The notes: a model not told the origin generated them from the sequence alone. DNA of 35,646 nucleotides from Paramacrobiotus richtersi (GCA_034698045.1 JAQGAU010000184.1:1-35646), one strand, 5' to 3'. Positions 10,696-21,240 are shown, counted from the stretch's first letter. A program made the numbers and translations.

Positions 10696-11163
10696 ATGGC
10701 CGGCAGTTTTTCGCTCACCAAGATGATGGCGAAATCTCCCAAGCACGCGGGCACACTAGCCGAATACCTCGACTATCTGCACTTCCTGGCCATTAAACGC
10801 CAGGATTACTACGGCAGCACTGTGCTAGAATTCGACAACGACTTCCGCCGAATGGCCGCTTTCGAACAGAGGAGTCTCGACGATTCACAGTTCCGCGATT
10901 CCATTGGCGCTAAATACTTCCACGCTGGAAGTCTGTTCACGAACAGAAACCAACGCTCGACCAACATCAATAACCGCGCGCCGGCAAATCGTGGTGGTGC
11001 CGTCAACAATAACGGTGACATGCAAAACCAACAGATTTGTATCCGCTGGAACCTGAACAAGTGCCCACCGGGAGTCGGTTGCCGCTACCGTCACGTGTGC
11101 AATCATCCAGGATGCGGTGCCAACCACCGCTCGTCCGAAGTTCATCGAAATAATGCCAACTAG
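10696..11163 (+). CDS. Gag-like protein of the Ngaro element
   Basis: 155 residues. The N-terminal half carries LAEYLDYLHFLAIKRQDYYG followed by VLEFDNDFRRMAA, a pattern I associate with Gag of tyrosine-recombinase retroelements. A low-complexity Asn/Arg linker follows. The C-terminus (from about Cys115) has a CCCH-type finger, CIRWNLNKCPPGVGC then YRHVC, NHPGCGANH. It would bind the element RNA in a particle. An in-frame stop lies just upstream of this ATG, so the N-terminus may be incomplete: family Gags are usually longer, and a frameshift with the upstream frame (10608-10796) is possible. The pol frame begins 273 bp downstream in the same frame. Confidence 0.7.
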   Translation: MAGSFSLTKMMAKSPKHAGTLAEYLDYLHFLAIKRQDYYGSTVLEFDNDFRRMAAFEQRSLDDSQFRDSIGAKYFHAGSLFTNRNQRSTNINNRAPANRGGAVNNNGDMQNQQICIRWNLNKCPPGVGCRYRHVCNHPGCGANHRSSEVHRNNAN

Positions 11164-11436
11164 GTATCCGGGTCATTCTCCGCGAAGAATGCTCCCCCGA
11201 GCCGCTGTCTCTGCCCTGCCACACTCAGCAATTCCAGCAGCTTGACCTACCTGCACGGTCTGATTACGCCTTTCTGTTATCTGAAACAAAAGCTTGACTA
11301 TCAGACCAGTTTCTCTGTCTCTCTATCGCCAGTCTAACACATCCTTGTTTTTCTAGGTTATCTCTCTGCGAACGTATTATGCTCTAACTTTTCAGTATAA
11401 ATATATCCTGTTCTACACATTCATGTACTAAATAGT

Positions 11437-13947
11437 ATGGAGGAAACGCATGTGTTTGATAACTCGTTTTATGATTTCGATAACGATTTAATGCAAAAGT
11501 CATCTCTGTCGCGAAAGTATTTTAACTGGGAACGGGAACTAACTCATGATGCTGATAGAAATTTTTTGCTTGATGGGATTAGATATGGTTTTAAAATCGT
11601 GCCTGAGCTGGTCAACATACCACCCGCAGACTGCGCAAATTACAATTCCGCACTTACACCAGAAGCAAAACCACAACTGGACAAACTCTTTGCACAAGAG
11701 CTTGAATCAGGATTAATTTCCGCACAAGCAGCAAAACCGCACAGAATTCATGCTATCGGCGCAGTGCCGAAAAAGGAGTCGCTTGCGTTTCGTCCAATAA
11801 CGGACTGCAGCCGCCCGAAAATGAGCTCTCTGAATTCTTTCATGGATCCGGAACGCTTTTCCTTTGAATCTGTAAATTTCGCCATAAAACAGAGCACAAA
11901 AAACTGTTTTTACGCAGTGGTCGACATAAAAGCAGCCCACCGACATGTTCCCGTTTACCCCGCGCACAAACAATACCAAGGGTTCCGCTGGCAGTTTCCA
12001 GGCGAGCCGCCAAGATATTTTGTGGATAATTTTCTCTGTTTTGGTTTGGCCTGTGCCCCTTACATCTTTTTTAAAATCTCCTCAGCCGTAGCACACATGT
12101 TTCGGCGCAGAGGATACCGCTTTGTGGCCTACTTAGACGACTTCCTGATTATTGCCGACAGCGCCCGTGAATGCGCCGCTGCGCTAGAAAATTTTATCAG
12201 ATTACTGACCACGCTTGGTTTTACGGTAAACTGGGACAAAGTTCAATGTCCAACGCAGCGCGTTACTTTCTTAGGGCTCTGGATTGACTCTGCCGAAGAG
12301 CGGGTGATACTTCCGGATGACAAGCTTCGAAAGCTAATAGCTATGTGTTCGCAATTTTCCGCGCGCCACAAAATAACCAAAAAAGAACTACAAAAACTAG
12401 TCGGCACGTTCAACTTCGTTTTGCGCGCAATCCACGGTGCGCGCACGTTTTCCCGCATTTTCATTGACGCTCTAACTCCACTGTCCGAGCCGCATCACCG
12501 CACGCGGTTAACCACCTTATTGCGCTCTGAACTGCAGTGGTGGACAACGATGTCCCCACATCTAAACGGCCTAGCACCAGCAGGTTTCGGCAGAATCCGT
12601 GCCCCAGTTCATGTTTTCACGGATTCGTCTCTATCGGGTTTTGGCGCTACCTTGGAGCATCGTTTCCTAGCCGGTAGCTGGCAAAACAGCCCGTCACCGG
12701 CTGCTTGCAGGAGGTTTTGGCTCAGCACGCCCGCTCTACATCCATCTTTGGCCAACAACATCAATTTTCTTGAACTCGTCGCAGTGTGCTTGGCGATTGC
12801 AGTCTGGGCCCCGAAATTTGCTGGAAAGTTTGTAGTCATCCACTCAGACAACACACAAACTGTGTCCTTCCTGCTGCGCGGCTCTACAAAAAACCTCGAC
12901 GCTCTCCTGTGGCTGAAACTAATATTTTATCTGAGCTGCCAGTACGATTTCCACATCACCGCAGAGCACATACCGGGCGAACAAAACACTATGGCAGACG
13001 CCCTCAGTCGTTTGACCGACAACCAGAAATACCAGTCCACACTTGCCACAGAAACACGATTCAACAGCACACCTAAACTGTCTTCCCATTGTACTTCCAG
13101 GTACCCGACGGCAGACTCTCAGGCGGACATTAAGATCTTTGTGGAAGAACTCGCTCGCTCCACTACACTTCGAACACGCCGCTACCAGTGGAACCGTTTC
13201 CAGAGTTTCTGCAAAAGTAACAGGCTGGTGTCGCTTCCGGCAACTGGCGCGACGGTGGCACTGTACATAGCTGACCTTTCACGCACTTTGGAATTTTTGT
13301 CAGTGCAAAACTACGTCTCATCGCTCCAATCACTGCACAATTTTCACGGATTGGAAGGGCCAAATCTGCAGGATTTCCAGATCACACGAGCACTAGCGGG
13401 GCTTCGACGACAAAGGCATGAATTTCCTAACGCACGTCTTCCCATCACGATACCGATACTGATTGCCATTCATCAACATCTGCATGTGGTCAAGCGTGAA
13501 AAACGCAAAGCTTTCTGGGCCGCTTGCCTGATCGCTTTTTTCTCCCTGCTCCGACGCAGCAATCTTTTTAAAAACGGGCGCGACCACGCAGGATTAACAA
13601 TCTCGGACGTCACCAGAAACAGCGGGGCTCTTACAATTACAGCAGTCACTTTGAAAACCAACCGCTACTTGCCGACAACTTTAACAATTACGCTACCAAG
13701 CCTGCCAAACTCACAGTTGTGTGCGCTGACTGCTTTCAAAGAACTGAAGAAATCTCTCAAAAAAGCACCGTCGACCAATCCCCTCTTCTCCTACACCAAA
13801 ATAAAAGTCAGCTCCGATCTCTGTCGCCAACGGACTTCACATCCAGTTTACACGCTGTACTGGTTGCTTCTGGCCGACAATCCTCACGCTTCTCTCGTCA
13901 TTCATTTCGGCGGAGAGGAGCAACGTTCGCCGCCGAAGCAGGAGTAA
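11437..13947 (+). CDS. Ngaro-type Pol: reverse transcriptase, RNase H, recombinase N-part
   Basis: 836 codons open. RT: VVDIKAAHRHV carries the first catalytic Asp (D163), and the YLDDFLII box (Y232-D235) holds the other two. RNase H: FTDSSLSGFGA (Asp396), then NFLELVAV, HSDNTQTVSFL and the HIPGEQNTMADALSRL end motif. The tyrosine recombinase starts about residue 566 (core-binding region, ELARSTTLRTRRYQWNRFQSF). Its first catalytic Arg lies in LIAFFSLLRRSNL (Arg706 or Arg707). The rest of the recombinase (His-x-x-Arg and Tyr) continues in another frame, so this frame ends in unrelated residues after about position 13790-13860. The product would copy the element RNA and integrate a circular DNA form by recombination. 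A TATAAATATA string lies about 40 bp upstream of the ATG. Confidence 0.9.
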   Translation: MEETHVFDNSFYDFDNDLMQKSSLSRKYFNWERELTHDADRNFLLDGIRYGFKIVPELVNIPPADCANYNSALTPEAKPQLDKLFAQELESGLISAQAAKPHRIHAIGAVPKKESLAFRPITDCSRPKMSSLNSFMDPERFSFESVNFAIKQSTKNCFYAVVDIKAAHRHVPVYPAHKQYQGFRWQFPGEPPRYFVDNFLCFGLACAPYIFFKISSAVAHMFRRRGYRFVAYLDDFLIIADSARECAAALENFIRLLTTLGFTVNWDKVQCPTQRVTFLGLWIDSAEERVILPDDKLRKLIAMCSQFSARHKITKKELQKLVGTFNFVLRAIHGARTFSRIFIDALTPLSEPHHRTRLTTLLRSELQWWTTMSPHLNGLAPAGFGRIRAPVHVFTDSSLSGFGATLEHRFLAGSWQNSPSPAACRRFWLSTPALHPSLANNINFLELVAVCLAIAVWAPKFAGKFVVIHSDNTQTVSFLLRGSTKNLDALLWLKLIFYLSCQYDFHITAEHIPGEQNTMADALSRLTDNQKYQSTLATETRFNSTPKLSSHCTSRYPTADSQADIKIFVEELARSTTLRTRRYQWNRFQSFCKSNRLVSLPATGATVALYIADLSRTLEFLSVQNYVSSLQSLHNFHGLEGPNLQDFQITRALAGLRRQRHEFPNARLPITIPILIAIHQHLHVVKREKRKAFWAACLIAFFSLLRRSNLFKNGRDHAGLTISDVTRNSGALTITAVTLKTNRYLPTTLTITLPSLPNSQLCALTAFKELKKSLKKAPSTNPLFSYTKIKVSSDLCRQRTSHPVYTLYWLLLADNPHASLVIHFGGEEQRSPPKQE

Positions 13948-14078
13948 GCCAAGAAGAAATCAAGGCGCAAGGTCACTGGCGCAGCAACTGCTTCGAACGA
14001 TACATTTCCCGTACACGCACCTTACGTGAGAAATTCGCCACAAACATCGCCGCTGCTCTTTTGGGTCCCCTTGGCTGA
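13719..14078 (+). CDS. Tyrosine recombinase C-terminus in a shifted frame
   Basis: The useful part runs from about 13810 to the stop at 14076-14078. It contains LSPTDFTSSLHAVL, then the catalytic box HSFRRRGATFAAEAG (His and second Arg), GHWRSN, and the nucleophile Tyr in CFERYISR. The frame is shifted by -1 (equivalent to +2) relative to the 11437-13947 frame, and the two overlap for 229 bp. The switch must lie between the family-like PLFSYTK (about 13790) and LSPTDF (about 13830). A simple inactivating indel or a sequencing error is most likely; programmed frameshifting is not usual here. Confidence 0.8.
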   Translation: MCADCFQRTEEISQKSTVDQSPLLLHQNKSQLRSLSPTDFTSSLHAVLVASGRQSSRFSRHSFRRRGATFAAEAGVSQEEIKAQGHWRSNCFERYISRTRTLREKFATNIAAALLGPLG

Positions 14079-14496
14079 TTTTGGGGCACTGCGTGCCAGG
14101 CTGCAGCGTTTCTTCTGGTGCCATTGGGCGCCCAGGGAATGAAGACCCTATCCCCCACATGGGATAATCGTTTGGGTTCATTACTGTAGCACGTAGGTTA
14201 TACAAAAGGTAATATTAGCACCTGGAAAGCAGTTGGGCCCCTTAGGGCAATAATTGTACAGCAAACGCACGCTAGTACGCTATGCACACGGCATCTATAA
14301 GCCATGTAAGCAGACGGCAATCAATGGCCGGCTACACTTGTTTTCGACCAGGAAAGTTGGCTGGTTTCATTGCTCTCAGTGACCGCGATAGTAATCGTGC
14401 TTAAGATCCATTTTATTCAAAAGGATTAATTCTTCGACACACAACACAACCAGCGTTCGGCACTAAGAGAATAAACTGATGCCAGGAAGCGTTATG
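14079..14496. other. 3' flank of the retrotransposon and 3' UTR of the next gene relic
   Basis: The expected B1-A2-B2 repeats of the Ngaro element could not be recognised. The right part, from about 14410, is 3' flank of the minus-strand relic and includes an AATAAA on the minus strand at 14413-14418, about 80 bp past its stop. Confidence 0.4.
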
Positions 14497-15075
14497 TTAA
14501 TGCGCGCTTCCATTACCGTATAGCACGATACGCATATAACCAGTCTCTCCAACAAAATCACCGAATTCCGAGCAACGAAGAGCCCGCAGTGCTTCCTCTT
14601 GAAATTCCTGCGAAAGATCCAGAGCTTGTTCACCACAAATTTGGCCAATGATGTTTCGGTTGGGACTGATAACGACGCGCATGGTCCACTGCAAATACCT
14701 TGATATACGAAGCGCAATCAGGGAATAGTTGTTTTCAAGCACAGAGACAGTGTATTACCGGCAAGCAAACTTGCGGCCATAGGGAATAAAGCAAGCAATC
14801 CTCGGATTTTCCTCATTCTCGGCGAGTTCTACAACAGCATGGCTGTTACCACCGACAGAAGCCTGGCGAAAAACTTTGTTATGGTAGTCAGCCAAGGTAG
14901 TCAGGTAGTCCACTGCTTACTACTTTTGCATAGCTCAGTCACCGCCCAGAAAATGTCCGGTGTGAAATGTTGTAGTCCCGAAAACGCGCGGGACCGTCGG
15001 GACTGACACTCTTCAGTCGCGTTTGAGCAACGATCAGCAACTCTCGCTACAGCCTGTGCCGTTTTGTTTAGGTTG
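14497..15075 (-). pseudogene. Partial copy A of a secreted Cys-rich helical protein
   Basis: Two exons align with exons 2 and 3 of the copy at 33094-34225: 15075-14759 and 14698-14497, intron 14758-14699 (GTAATA ... AAG). Exon 3 has the same length as its relative (202 bp) and the same ending pattern (FQEEALRALRCSEFGDFV and a final G-SAH). Exon 2 is 317 bp where the phase needs a multiple of three. One base is missing after CKSS, at the equivalent of Lys-Ala-Val, and reading without repair hits a stop soon after. No equivalent of exon 1 (signal peptide) was found in 15076-15700. It is a 5'-truncated, frameshifted relic, or an active gene with an assembly error and an unrecognised first exon. 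Confidence 0.65.
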
Positions 15076-15284
15076 CTGCAAAACAGAACAGTTACAAATG
15101 TGCCGGTGTTTACATGATGCGCGTGTTTACAGTGTTGACAATTTAGTCAGTCATAGCATGTAAAAGTTAACGCCCGTATGTTATACATAACAGCGATTAA
15201 AAATCCATACAGCAAAGTAGTCCTGCATGGGCAATCCCGCTTTGCTGCGCACATTTTCAAACTAAAACGTTATCTGTATTTATA

Positions 15285-15418
15285 AAGAAGTGGGTTACTG
15301 ATTAATTAAATGTATGCTATTAGATTGATCATTATACTAAACATCTTGATATCGATATAAAAATGACTGCAACCAAAATATTGGAATAAATTTTTATGCA
15401 ATCAATAACCCACTTCAT
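15285..15418. mobile_element. Small MITE with TA flanks
   Basis: The left end AAGAAGTGGGTTACTGATTA (15285-15304) is matched at 15399-15418 by an inverted copy with about four mismatches (CAATCAATAACCCACTTCAT). TA dinucleotides flank both ends (15283-15284, 15419-15420), as in Tc1/mariner-type insertions. The AT-rich interior has no coding capacity. Confidence 0.55.
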
Positions 15419-15420
15419 TA

Positions 15421-16260
15421 AAAATGCAAGTATCGTTTAAAATACTCACAGCAAACAAGACTGCTAGCGACACAATGGAGCATATAATTTTTCAACAATT
15501 TTCCCGAAAGTAATAACAACTTGAAAACGGGATGTGAAAAACAGATGCACGTCACAAGGAATATAAATAAGCAGACGCTTCGGATTCCTGAGTCTGGAGT
15601 CAACATGTTCAAGGTCTTCCAGCAACGGTACATGTTCAAGGTCTTCCTGTAACGGTCAACATATAGAAAAATCCGATTTCAGAATTCTGGAGAAATAAAG
15701 ATTTCGTGCAGGAGCACACTGCACATTGAATAACTCGGGCCGTTATATGCTTGAAGTTTGGACTTGTCAGATTCACGACTAACATCGAATGCCAACGGCA
15801 ACTGCAGTTAATACTGTGTTGTACATACCGGTGGATCCGAGTGCAAACTTATTGTACCACAAGAATAACTCAGAAAGGAATTGTTTGTCGGTCTTGCTAC
15901 TTAAGCTTCCAAATCGAGCAACGCGGAAGTTAGAAGTCGAGCAATTAATTGATACGCTAGTAACGCTACTACTTTTACGTTGGGAAAACAGCGATTTCAT
16001 CTTCCGCTAATCGACAGTGGGCTGCTCTGTTCAACGCGTGACTGTTAGCGGGCTTGAGTAGAACAGATAAAACGTCGACTTTGAATTTACGTTGGTTTAA
16101 CGCTTTCCTGCTGTAATGCCATTTAACTGCGGTTTTGCATTAGGGAAACGTACGGTTAATGGATTACTGCGTTCGTACCAGTGTTGTTTTTACGGTAAAA
16201 CTATCGATGTGCCACCCCCTGCATCTGCACGAATGCACCAATGCTCCCAATATATGTCTA
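15421..16260. other. Stretch with no gene supported
   Basis: Reading frames at 15418-15639 (minus) and 15751-16010 (both strands) show no domain, no splice-supported structure and no relation to the repeated genes elsewhere in the window. Confidence 0.5.
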
Positions 16261-16398
16261 CATATGCGTACCCCCTTGTCGGCGCTGTTGTCTGTGTGAG
16301 CCTATGTGTACCCACTTGTCGGCACTGTCCTGGCAGTCGGCTATGTGGGCCTATGTGTACGCCCTTGTCGGCACTGTCCTGGCTGTCGGCCATATGTG
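16261..16398 (+). repeat. 49-bp minisatellite, about 2.8 units
   Basis: Units start CCTATGTGTACCCACTTGTC and GGCACTGTCCTGGC(A/T)GTCGG follows. Complete units are 16301-16349 and 16350-16398; a shorter, diverged unit occupies 16261-16300. A related array lies in the opposite orientation at 20103-20252. Confidence 0.7.
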
Positions 16399-18066
16399 TT
16401 AGCAGGCACCACGTTATATGTTGTTCACGTGACAACAATGTCATGACCGTATGCAGCCGTACACAGAATCACAGTCATTCGTGTATCATAAATTGTATCA
16501 TATTAAAATACATTGTACATAAATACAGAAGTGCTGGGCCAAGTGTGGTAAAACGCGTTTGACACTGTTCCATCTTTTGTTGCGCAGTGTTTAGACTGGA
16601 TTCCGCCATTTTCTAGGACAACTTTTTGTCCTCTATCTATAGACTTCAGAAAGACCGGCTGCCAAACATCTGGTTCTGTAGTAAGCGATTTGAACTAGTA
16701 GAGGTGGGGGTCGTTTTTGCAGGTCGTACAAACACGGCTTCAGAAGCTGCCGCAGCCTGTACCCAGGCACCTGATATGCTGGAAGCGATAGAACATAAGC
16801 ATATACTCTTCCTGAACTAAAAGTAATTTTATTTTACAACGAAGGTGCGGGAATGCTTCCCAGTGAAATTAGTCTCTCGTAGATTTCTACGTTAAAAAAC
16901 ATGAGTCGAATAAGTGTCCATGAATTCGCAAGAGCAAGTTTTTGAAAACGACCTGCTGATTCACAGAAAGAGTATGACCAAACCATGTCAGAAACGGTAT
17001 CAGAACGGGAATATGATGTATTAGTGGGGCATAGAACATTTTTGTGTCTTGGTACGAAAATTAGCGATGGCGCGCGATGAAAATAAAAACCACGACTGGA
17101 GATTTAAGATGCAATATATTTGGAAATACTTTGCACACGTCACGGATTTGATATGGAACGGACATTTTGGTTTGTTTTCTACAGTTGCACTACAAAAACA
17201 CCCATGTAAGACCTCATCGGGTCATATGACAGAGGTCAAACCAACCACTGGTCAAGTTTTACAGTGTTGCTCGCGCGACCGCCCGCAGCAGATGAGAGCG
17301 CCTCAAAATAAGTTTTTTTTTGTTTCTCGCGAGAACGCAAAAGAAGGTTCTTCAAAATGAACATAACATGAAAACTACTCATTCTGCAATTTTTTAGGAA
17401 TTCTTTTATGAGGTTTGACAAGAGAAAAACACGGGTCGGCCAAGTTTTCGAAGCTGGTGTGTTTCAAATTAAAATTCGTGAAAATTCCGGTCATCTGATG
17501 GAACCAAACTTTGCTCCATGCAAGATAGCCGAATAAATGGGCGTCTAGAATGCATTTGAAAAATAGCTGTATGGCTTCACGGTGCGCGAGGCGAGGGACT
17601 GAAATCGGTTGATCACACTTGGCCCAGCACCACTGTACATTGTATCGTACAAATTTTATCATTAAAAAATTTCGTTTTTTGGCTGTTTACCATGTGGTCT
17701 AACAAATGTTAAACGTCTGTTCAGATAAGAAAAACGTAGGGGCGGCTTCTTAAACGCTTTAGAAAGTAAACTGAACCACTTTAGGAACGAAGCCTGAGTC
17801 CAAAATCAAAAACGTTTATCGCTGTTCCAACTCCGAATCGAGCATCAGATAACTAACGCAAAACGAATTTAAAATGCACATGCACGCCAACAATGTTAAG
17901 ATTTATTTTTACCAAAATATTAACTAAACTCGTAACGATAAGATAACCGACCGAAACGGAGTGGAGGTCCTCTATATATATATATTCAGCGAAAATAGGG
18001 TTTGGTGTTGTGTGGATATATCAGTCGGTCGGTCAATCTCATCATCATTTACCTTTACTGGTTTTA
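16399..18066. other. Stretch with no gene supported
   Basis: Short frames (for example 16626-16820, 17049-17360 and 17375-17662 minus) have no recognisable motif or splice context. A TATATATATATA run lies at about 17975 between short inverted ACCGACCGA/TCGGTCGGT strings (about 17947 and 18025). Confidence 0.5.
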
Positions 18067-18330
18067 TTAATAGTTTGATAAACGCCATCTAAAAATAAAT
18101 ACCATTTTAAAATATTTATTGTTTTAAAACATATATAAAATTTAAAACATTAAAAACATTTTCTTATATTTAGGAATACAGTCATTTAAAAAAAACTAAT
18201 ATCTACATATGAGTTTCTTTTAAATAATAAATATTTCTAAATATTGAGTAATTCAAATACGGAGTGTTTTACAACAATAAATATTTTGAAATGTTTAGTA
18301 TGTTTTAGATGGTGTTTATCAAAATATTAA
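18067..18330. mobile_element. Palindromic MITE bounded by TTAA
   Basis: Inverted arms of about 65 bp (18067-18131 and 18266-18330). The core TTTGATAAACGCCATCTAAAA at 18074 is matched by its complement with a single difference at 18302-18322. TTAA stands at both outer ends (18067-18070 and 18327-18330), the target preferred by piggyBac elements. The region is very AT-rich, so a chance TTAA pair is possible. No coding capacity. Confidence 0.6.
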
Positions 18331-20102
18331 TTTAAATGCAGAATAACTCCATTAAAAAATGATTCCAAAATCATTTAACACTTAACAGTATTAATACTGA
18401 TTAAAACATTGAATATTAATAAATATTGAATACTTTGACATAATTAACGCGAAGCGACGCTGCGCGCAGCCAAGCTTGGTTTTCTTGCCCCTGCTGCCCA
18501 TTTCACTGTAGCGGTTGCTCACCCTAATTTTCCAGATGTTTTCCAGTTACACTGGCGGGATACCATAGGGCACAGACCTTCCGAACCAGATTTTGGCTGA
18601 AGTGAACCTACCATAGCCCAGTATCCGAAAAGCGATTCTTGCCGCCACCGCTTCGTTTTCACAGAATTACACCTTCAACTTTTCGAAAATTGCAGGGAAC
18701 AAAATTTGTCCTTAGACGGGAAAAAGGCTCGAGGTCCGCCTCCTATTCTCAAAACAGCGGGTCCTACACCCCATTTTTTTAGTAGAACAGATGTACTTTT
18801 TTTGATATTAATAACTTTGATAATAATATCATTTATTGATTTATTATGTAATTAATTACTATAAATAATTCTAATATTTTAATATTAGTAGCAGATGTTT
18901 TAGTATCAATTGCTGCAGTTGGACGGATTTTCGAACAGCCTATAGTGCAACTCATTGTCAGGTACGGGGCCTAATGCACATACATAAACAGCACGTACTT
19001 TACATACACCAGCGCGTAAGTCATCACACACAACCATTAGTTTTCTAATACAACACAACTATTACAGCGCAATACTAAACGTAAAACATATTATAACAAC
19101 AGATCCGTCTATTTATTTGTATTGTACGTTGATGACTTGGCATTCAAGCAGAGCTGCGCAGTAAAGTGCGCGACTTTGTCACGTTGTGCATAAAACAATA
19201 ATGGCAAACGATACGTACCTATAGATACGATACGATACTTTCAACAGACTAACTTCATGTACACGATGCAGCTAAATTAAATTATTAATTTGTGCTGTGT
19301 AACAATACAGGAATACTCGTACAGTAATACTACCGAGTGTGACGGTCCGATTAGCGGCGATTTTACGTTGTGATTTCCCGTTTAGGCGCCTAGCTGCGTA
19401 TTGTTTTTGGCCTTCTTTTGTACACAAGTTCATGCTCTGTTCGATTCACGGCAGTTATTGCGCAACAGTGCTGCTTACAAATTTTTGCACCTTCGATACT
19501 AGCGGAGAATTAAATGGCGGCATAATTTTATAGTGTATTTTGCTTTTGCTACTAGTAACGCCTCCAGACCAAGCGACATTTTGCAAGCGATCGATTGTTC
19601 GGACGATAAAAACCTGCCCTTTCAAACAACATTAAGAAACTGTAGATCGGACTTCCGTATGCGGTAGTTCAACAGTTTAACAGTTTCAAATTTTATTCGA
19701 ATTTTATTTTCGATCTGTAAAGGTTGAGGTACACAATTTTTGAACGCACCTCGGGTGCTATGAAAGTCTATATCAAGGGGCACTACTTAATACCAAAAGG
19801 AAAGTGGTTGCTACCTTTGCTCTGAATGTTCGCTCAAAATTTCAAATTTTCGCCAAAGCACTTAATCTTCGGCCCGAAATTCGTACGCTCGCAACCTGCA
19901 TTCACTAGAGCCGGGTTATAGTTCTTATCTCTATGTAGTACCAGTTGGACAGAAACTGCAAAAATCGAGGACCACCAATCTGTGCGCCGCACCCGGTAGT
20001 ACAATTAATATTACTAAAAGACTAATACAACCAGTATTTAATACAACGAAATACTCCACGTACTATGGTAATACAGATACAACACAACCCAACGGGATAG
20101 TA
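18331..20102. other. Stretch with no gene supported
   Basis: AT-rich and mixed non-coding sequence. The frame at 19339-19533 has no features beyond a few hydrophobic residues. No repeat partner elsewhere in the window was noticed. Confidence 0.5.
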
Positions 20103-20252
20103 GGCCCACATGTCCGTCAGCCAGGACAGTGCCGACAAGGGGGTAGACATAGCTCACAAAGGGGGTATACATAGGTCAACACCACGACAGCCACAACAGT
20201 GTCTGCTAGGTGATAGACATCCCGACAGACCACGACAGTGCTGACGTGGGGA
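20103..20252 (-). repeat. Minisatellite related to 16261-16398, opposite orientation
   Basis: Contains CAGCCAGGACAGTGCCGACA, the reverse complement of the 16-kb unit core, followed by three more diverged units (for example CCACGACAGCCACAACAGTG and CACGACAGTGCTGACGTGGG). Units are less regular than those at 16 kb. Confidence 0.6.
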
Positions 20253-20499
20253 ACTACACACCGCGGTAGACTGCGTAATTTCCCGCATTAGAGGGGCAAT
20301 AGTTTATGCGCATAGGTGCATGGTGCACACAGCAAATGCCCGCTAGGCACATCGAAAGGGTTACCTGTTTTTCCTATCACTTTTCGACTGTTCCTTCGCG
20401 GGCCAATTTGGACAAATTTTTTATCTGATTTTTGGAACATTTATTGTGGCAACCTTGCTTCTGGGCGGTAGCCGAATAAAGAAGACTTTTCGACGCCTG

Positions 20500-21240
20500 T
20501 TACTATTTAATATCCCTGCTTTTTCGACCTTTACTATTTATTTACTATTTACTATCGCACAATTTTTATGCGTGTCATTTACTTAATATTTAATTTTTTG
20601 TTCCGCAGCAACTTACTATTTACTTAATAATTAGAAATATTATAAAATCGGTTACTATTCGGATGGAGACGTGATCAACCGTTTGTTTAATCTTTTAATA
20701 ATTTTGCTCGCTCTACGTTATCTAAATGACAAAACCTGTTAGCCATAGTTGAAACGTAAAATAAGCATCATTTCCGGCAAAAGAAATTCGATATCCATTA
20801 ATGTAACGTGAGTCAAAAAGACGGGCAACGAGAAAAAAGAAAAAAGCAAGTCAAGTGAATTAGCTTTTACAGGTAATCATCATCTGCTGGAGGGTGAAAC
20901 AGGAACGCTTTCGCTGTAGTGGCAATATTTCATAAACAGAAACTGGCGCTGCATGCTCTCGGTTCACTGTAGTTGAGACGTATGTCTAGTTTCGCGCAAC
21001 GACATTGTAACATCGACGGCATTTCTTTACTTGCTAGCTGTTGCTGGACAGTAAAAAACTTATTTTAATTATTATAATAGGAAAACTGGCAGATAGCTCA
21101 TTTTACTCACTATTGAATACTGTCAAAGCAGCACTTCTAATATTCAGTTACTGTTTACTATCTGCTTTCGGCAGCGGCCTACCATTTACTTGATTATTAA
21201 CGGTCACAAAAGCCCTGATAATTAAGATTTACTATTTTCT
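20500..21240. repeat. Two clusters of TTTACTATTTA-type motifs
   Basis: Short TTACTATTTA/TTTACTTAATA motifs cluster at about 20500-20665 and again at about 21105-21240, with about 440 bp of different sequence between. Paired subterminal motif clusters occur in non-autonomous DNA transposons, as in the element at 297. I found neither inverted ends nor a target duplication, so this is only a candidate. Confidence 0.3.

Larger units (their letters stand above)
10696..14078 (+). mobile_element. Ngaro/DIRS-type tyrosine-recombinase retrotransposon (coding core)
   Basis: Gag-like ORF, then reverse transcriptase, RNase H and tyrosine recombinase in one strand and order. The recombinase follows RNase H closely, with no methyltransferase domain between them. 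That separates Ngaro-type elements from DIRS1/PAT types. There is no integrase or protease, as expected for this order. The split direct repeats (A1 ... B1-A2-B2) that should bound it were not found by eye, so only the coding core is delimited. The long open pol frame suggests fairly recent activity, but the recombinase has a frame break near its end. Confidence 0.85.

Noticed and set aside
14497-15075. Intact gene call for copy A
   Set aside because: Exon 2 length breaks the phase, and no first exon was found.
16116-16562. 148-aa Cys-rich frame
   Set aside because: The Cys and Pro come from the 49-bp minisatellite; no family pattern or splice context.
17375-17662. 95-aa minus-strand frame with Trp and Cys residues
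   Set aside because: No recognisable motif, and it sits in a stretch otherwise lacking genes.
20500-21240. Complete hAT element based on CCCTG strings at about 20515 and 21215
   Set aside because: The two CCCTG strings are in the same orientation and no inverted ends or target duplication accompany them.
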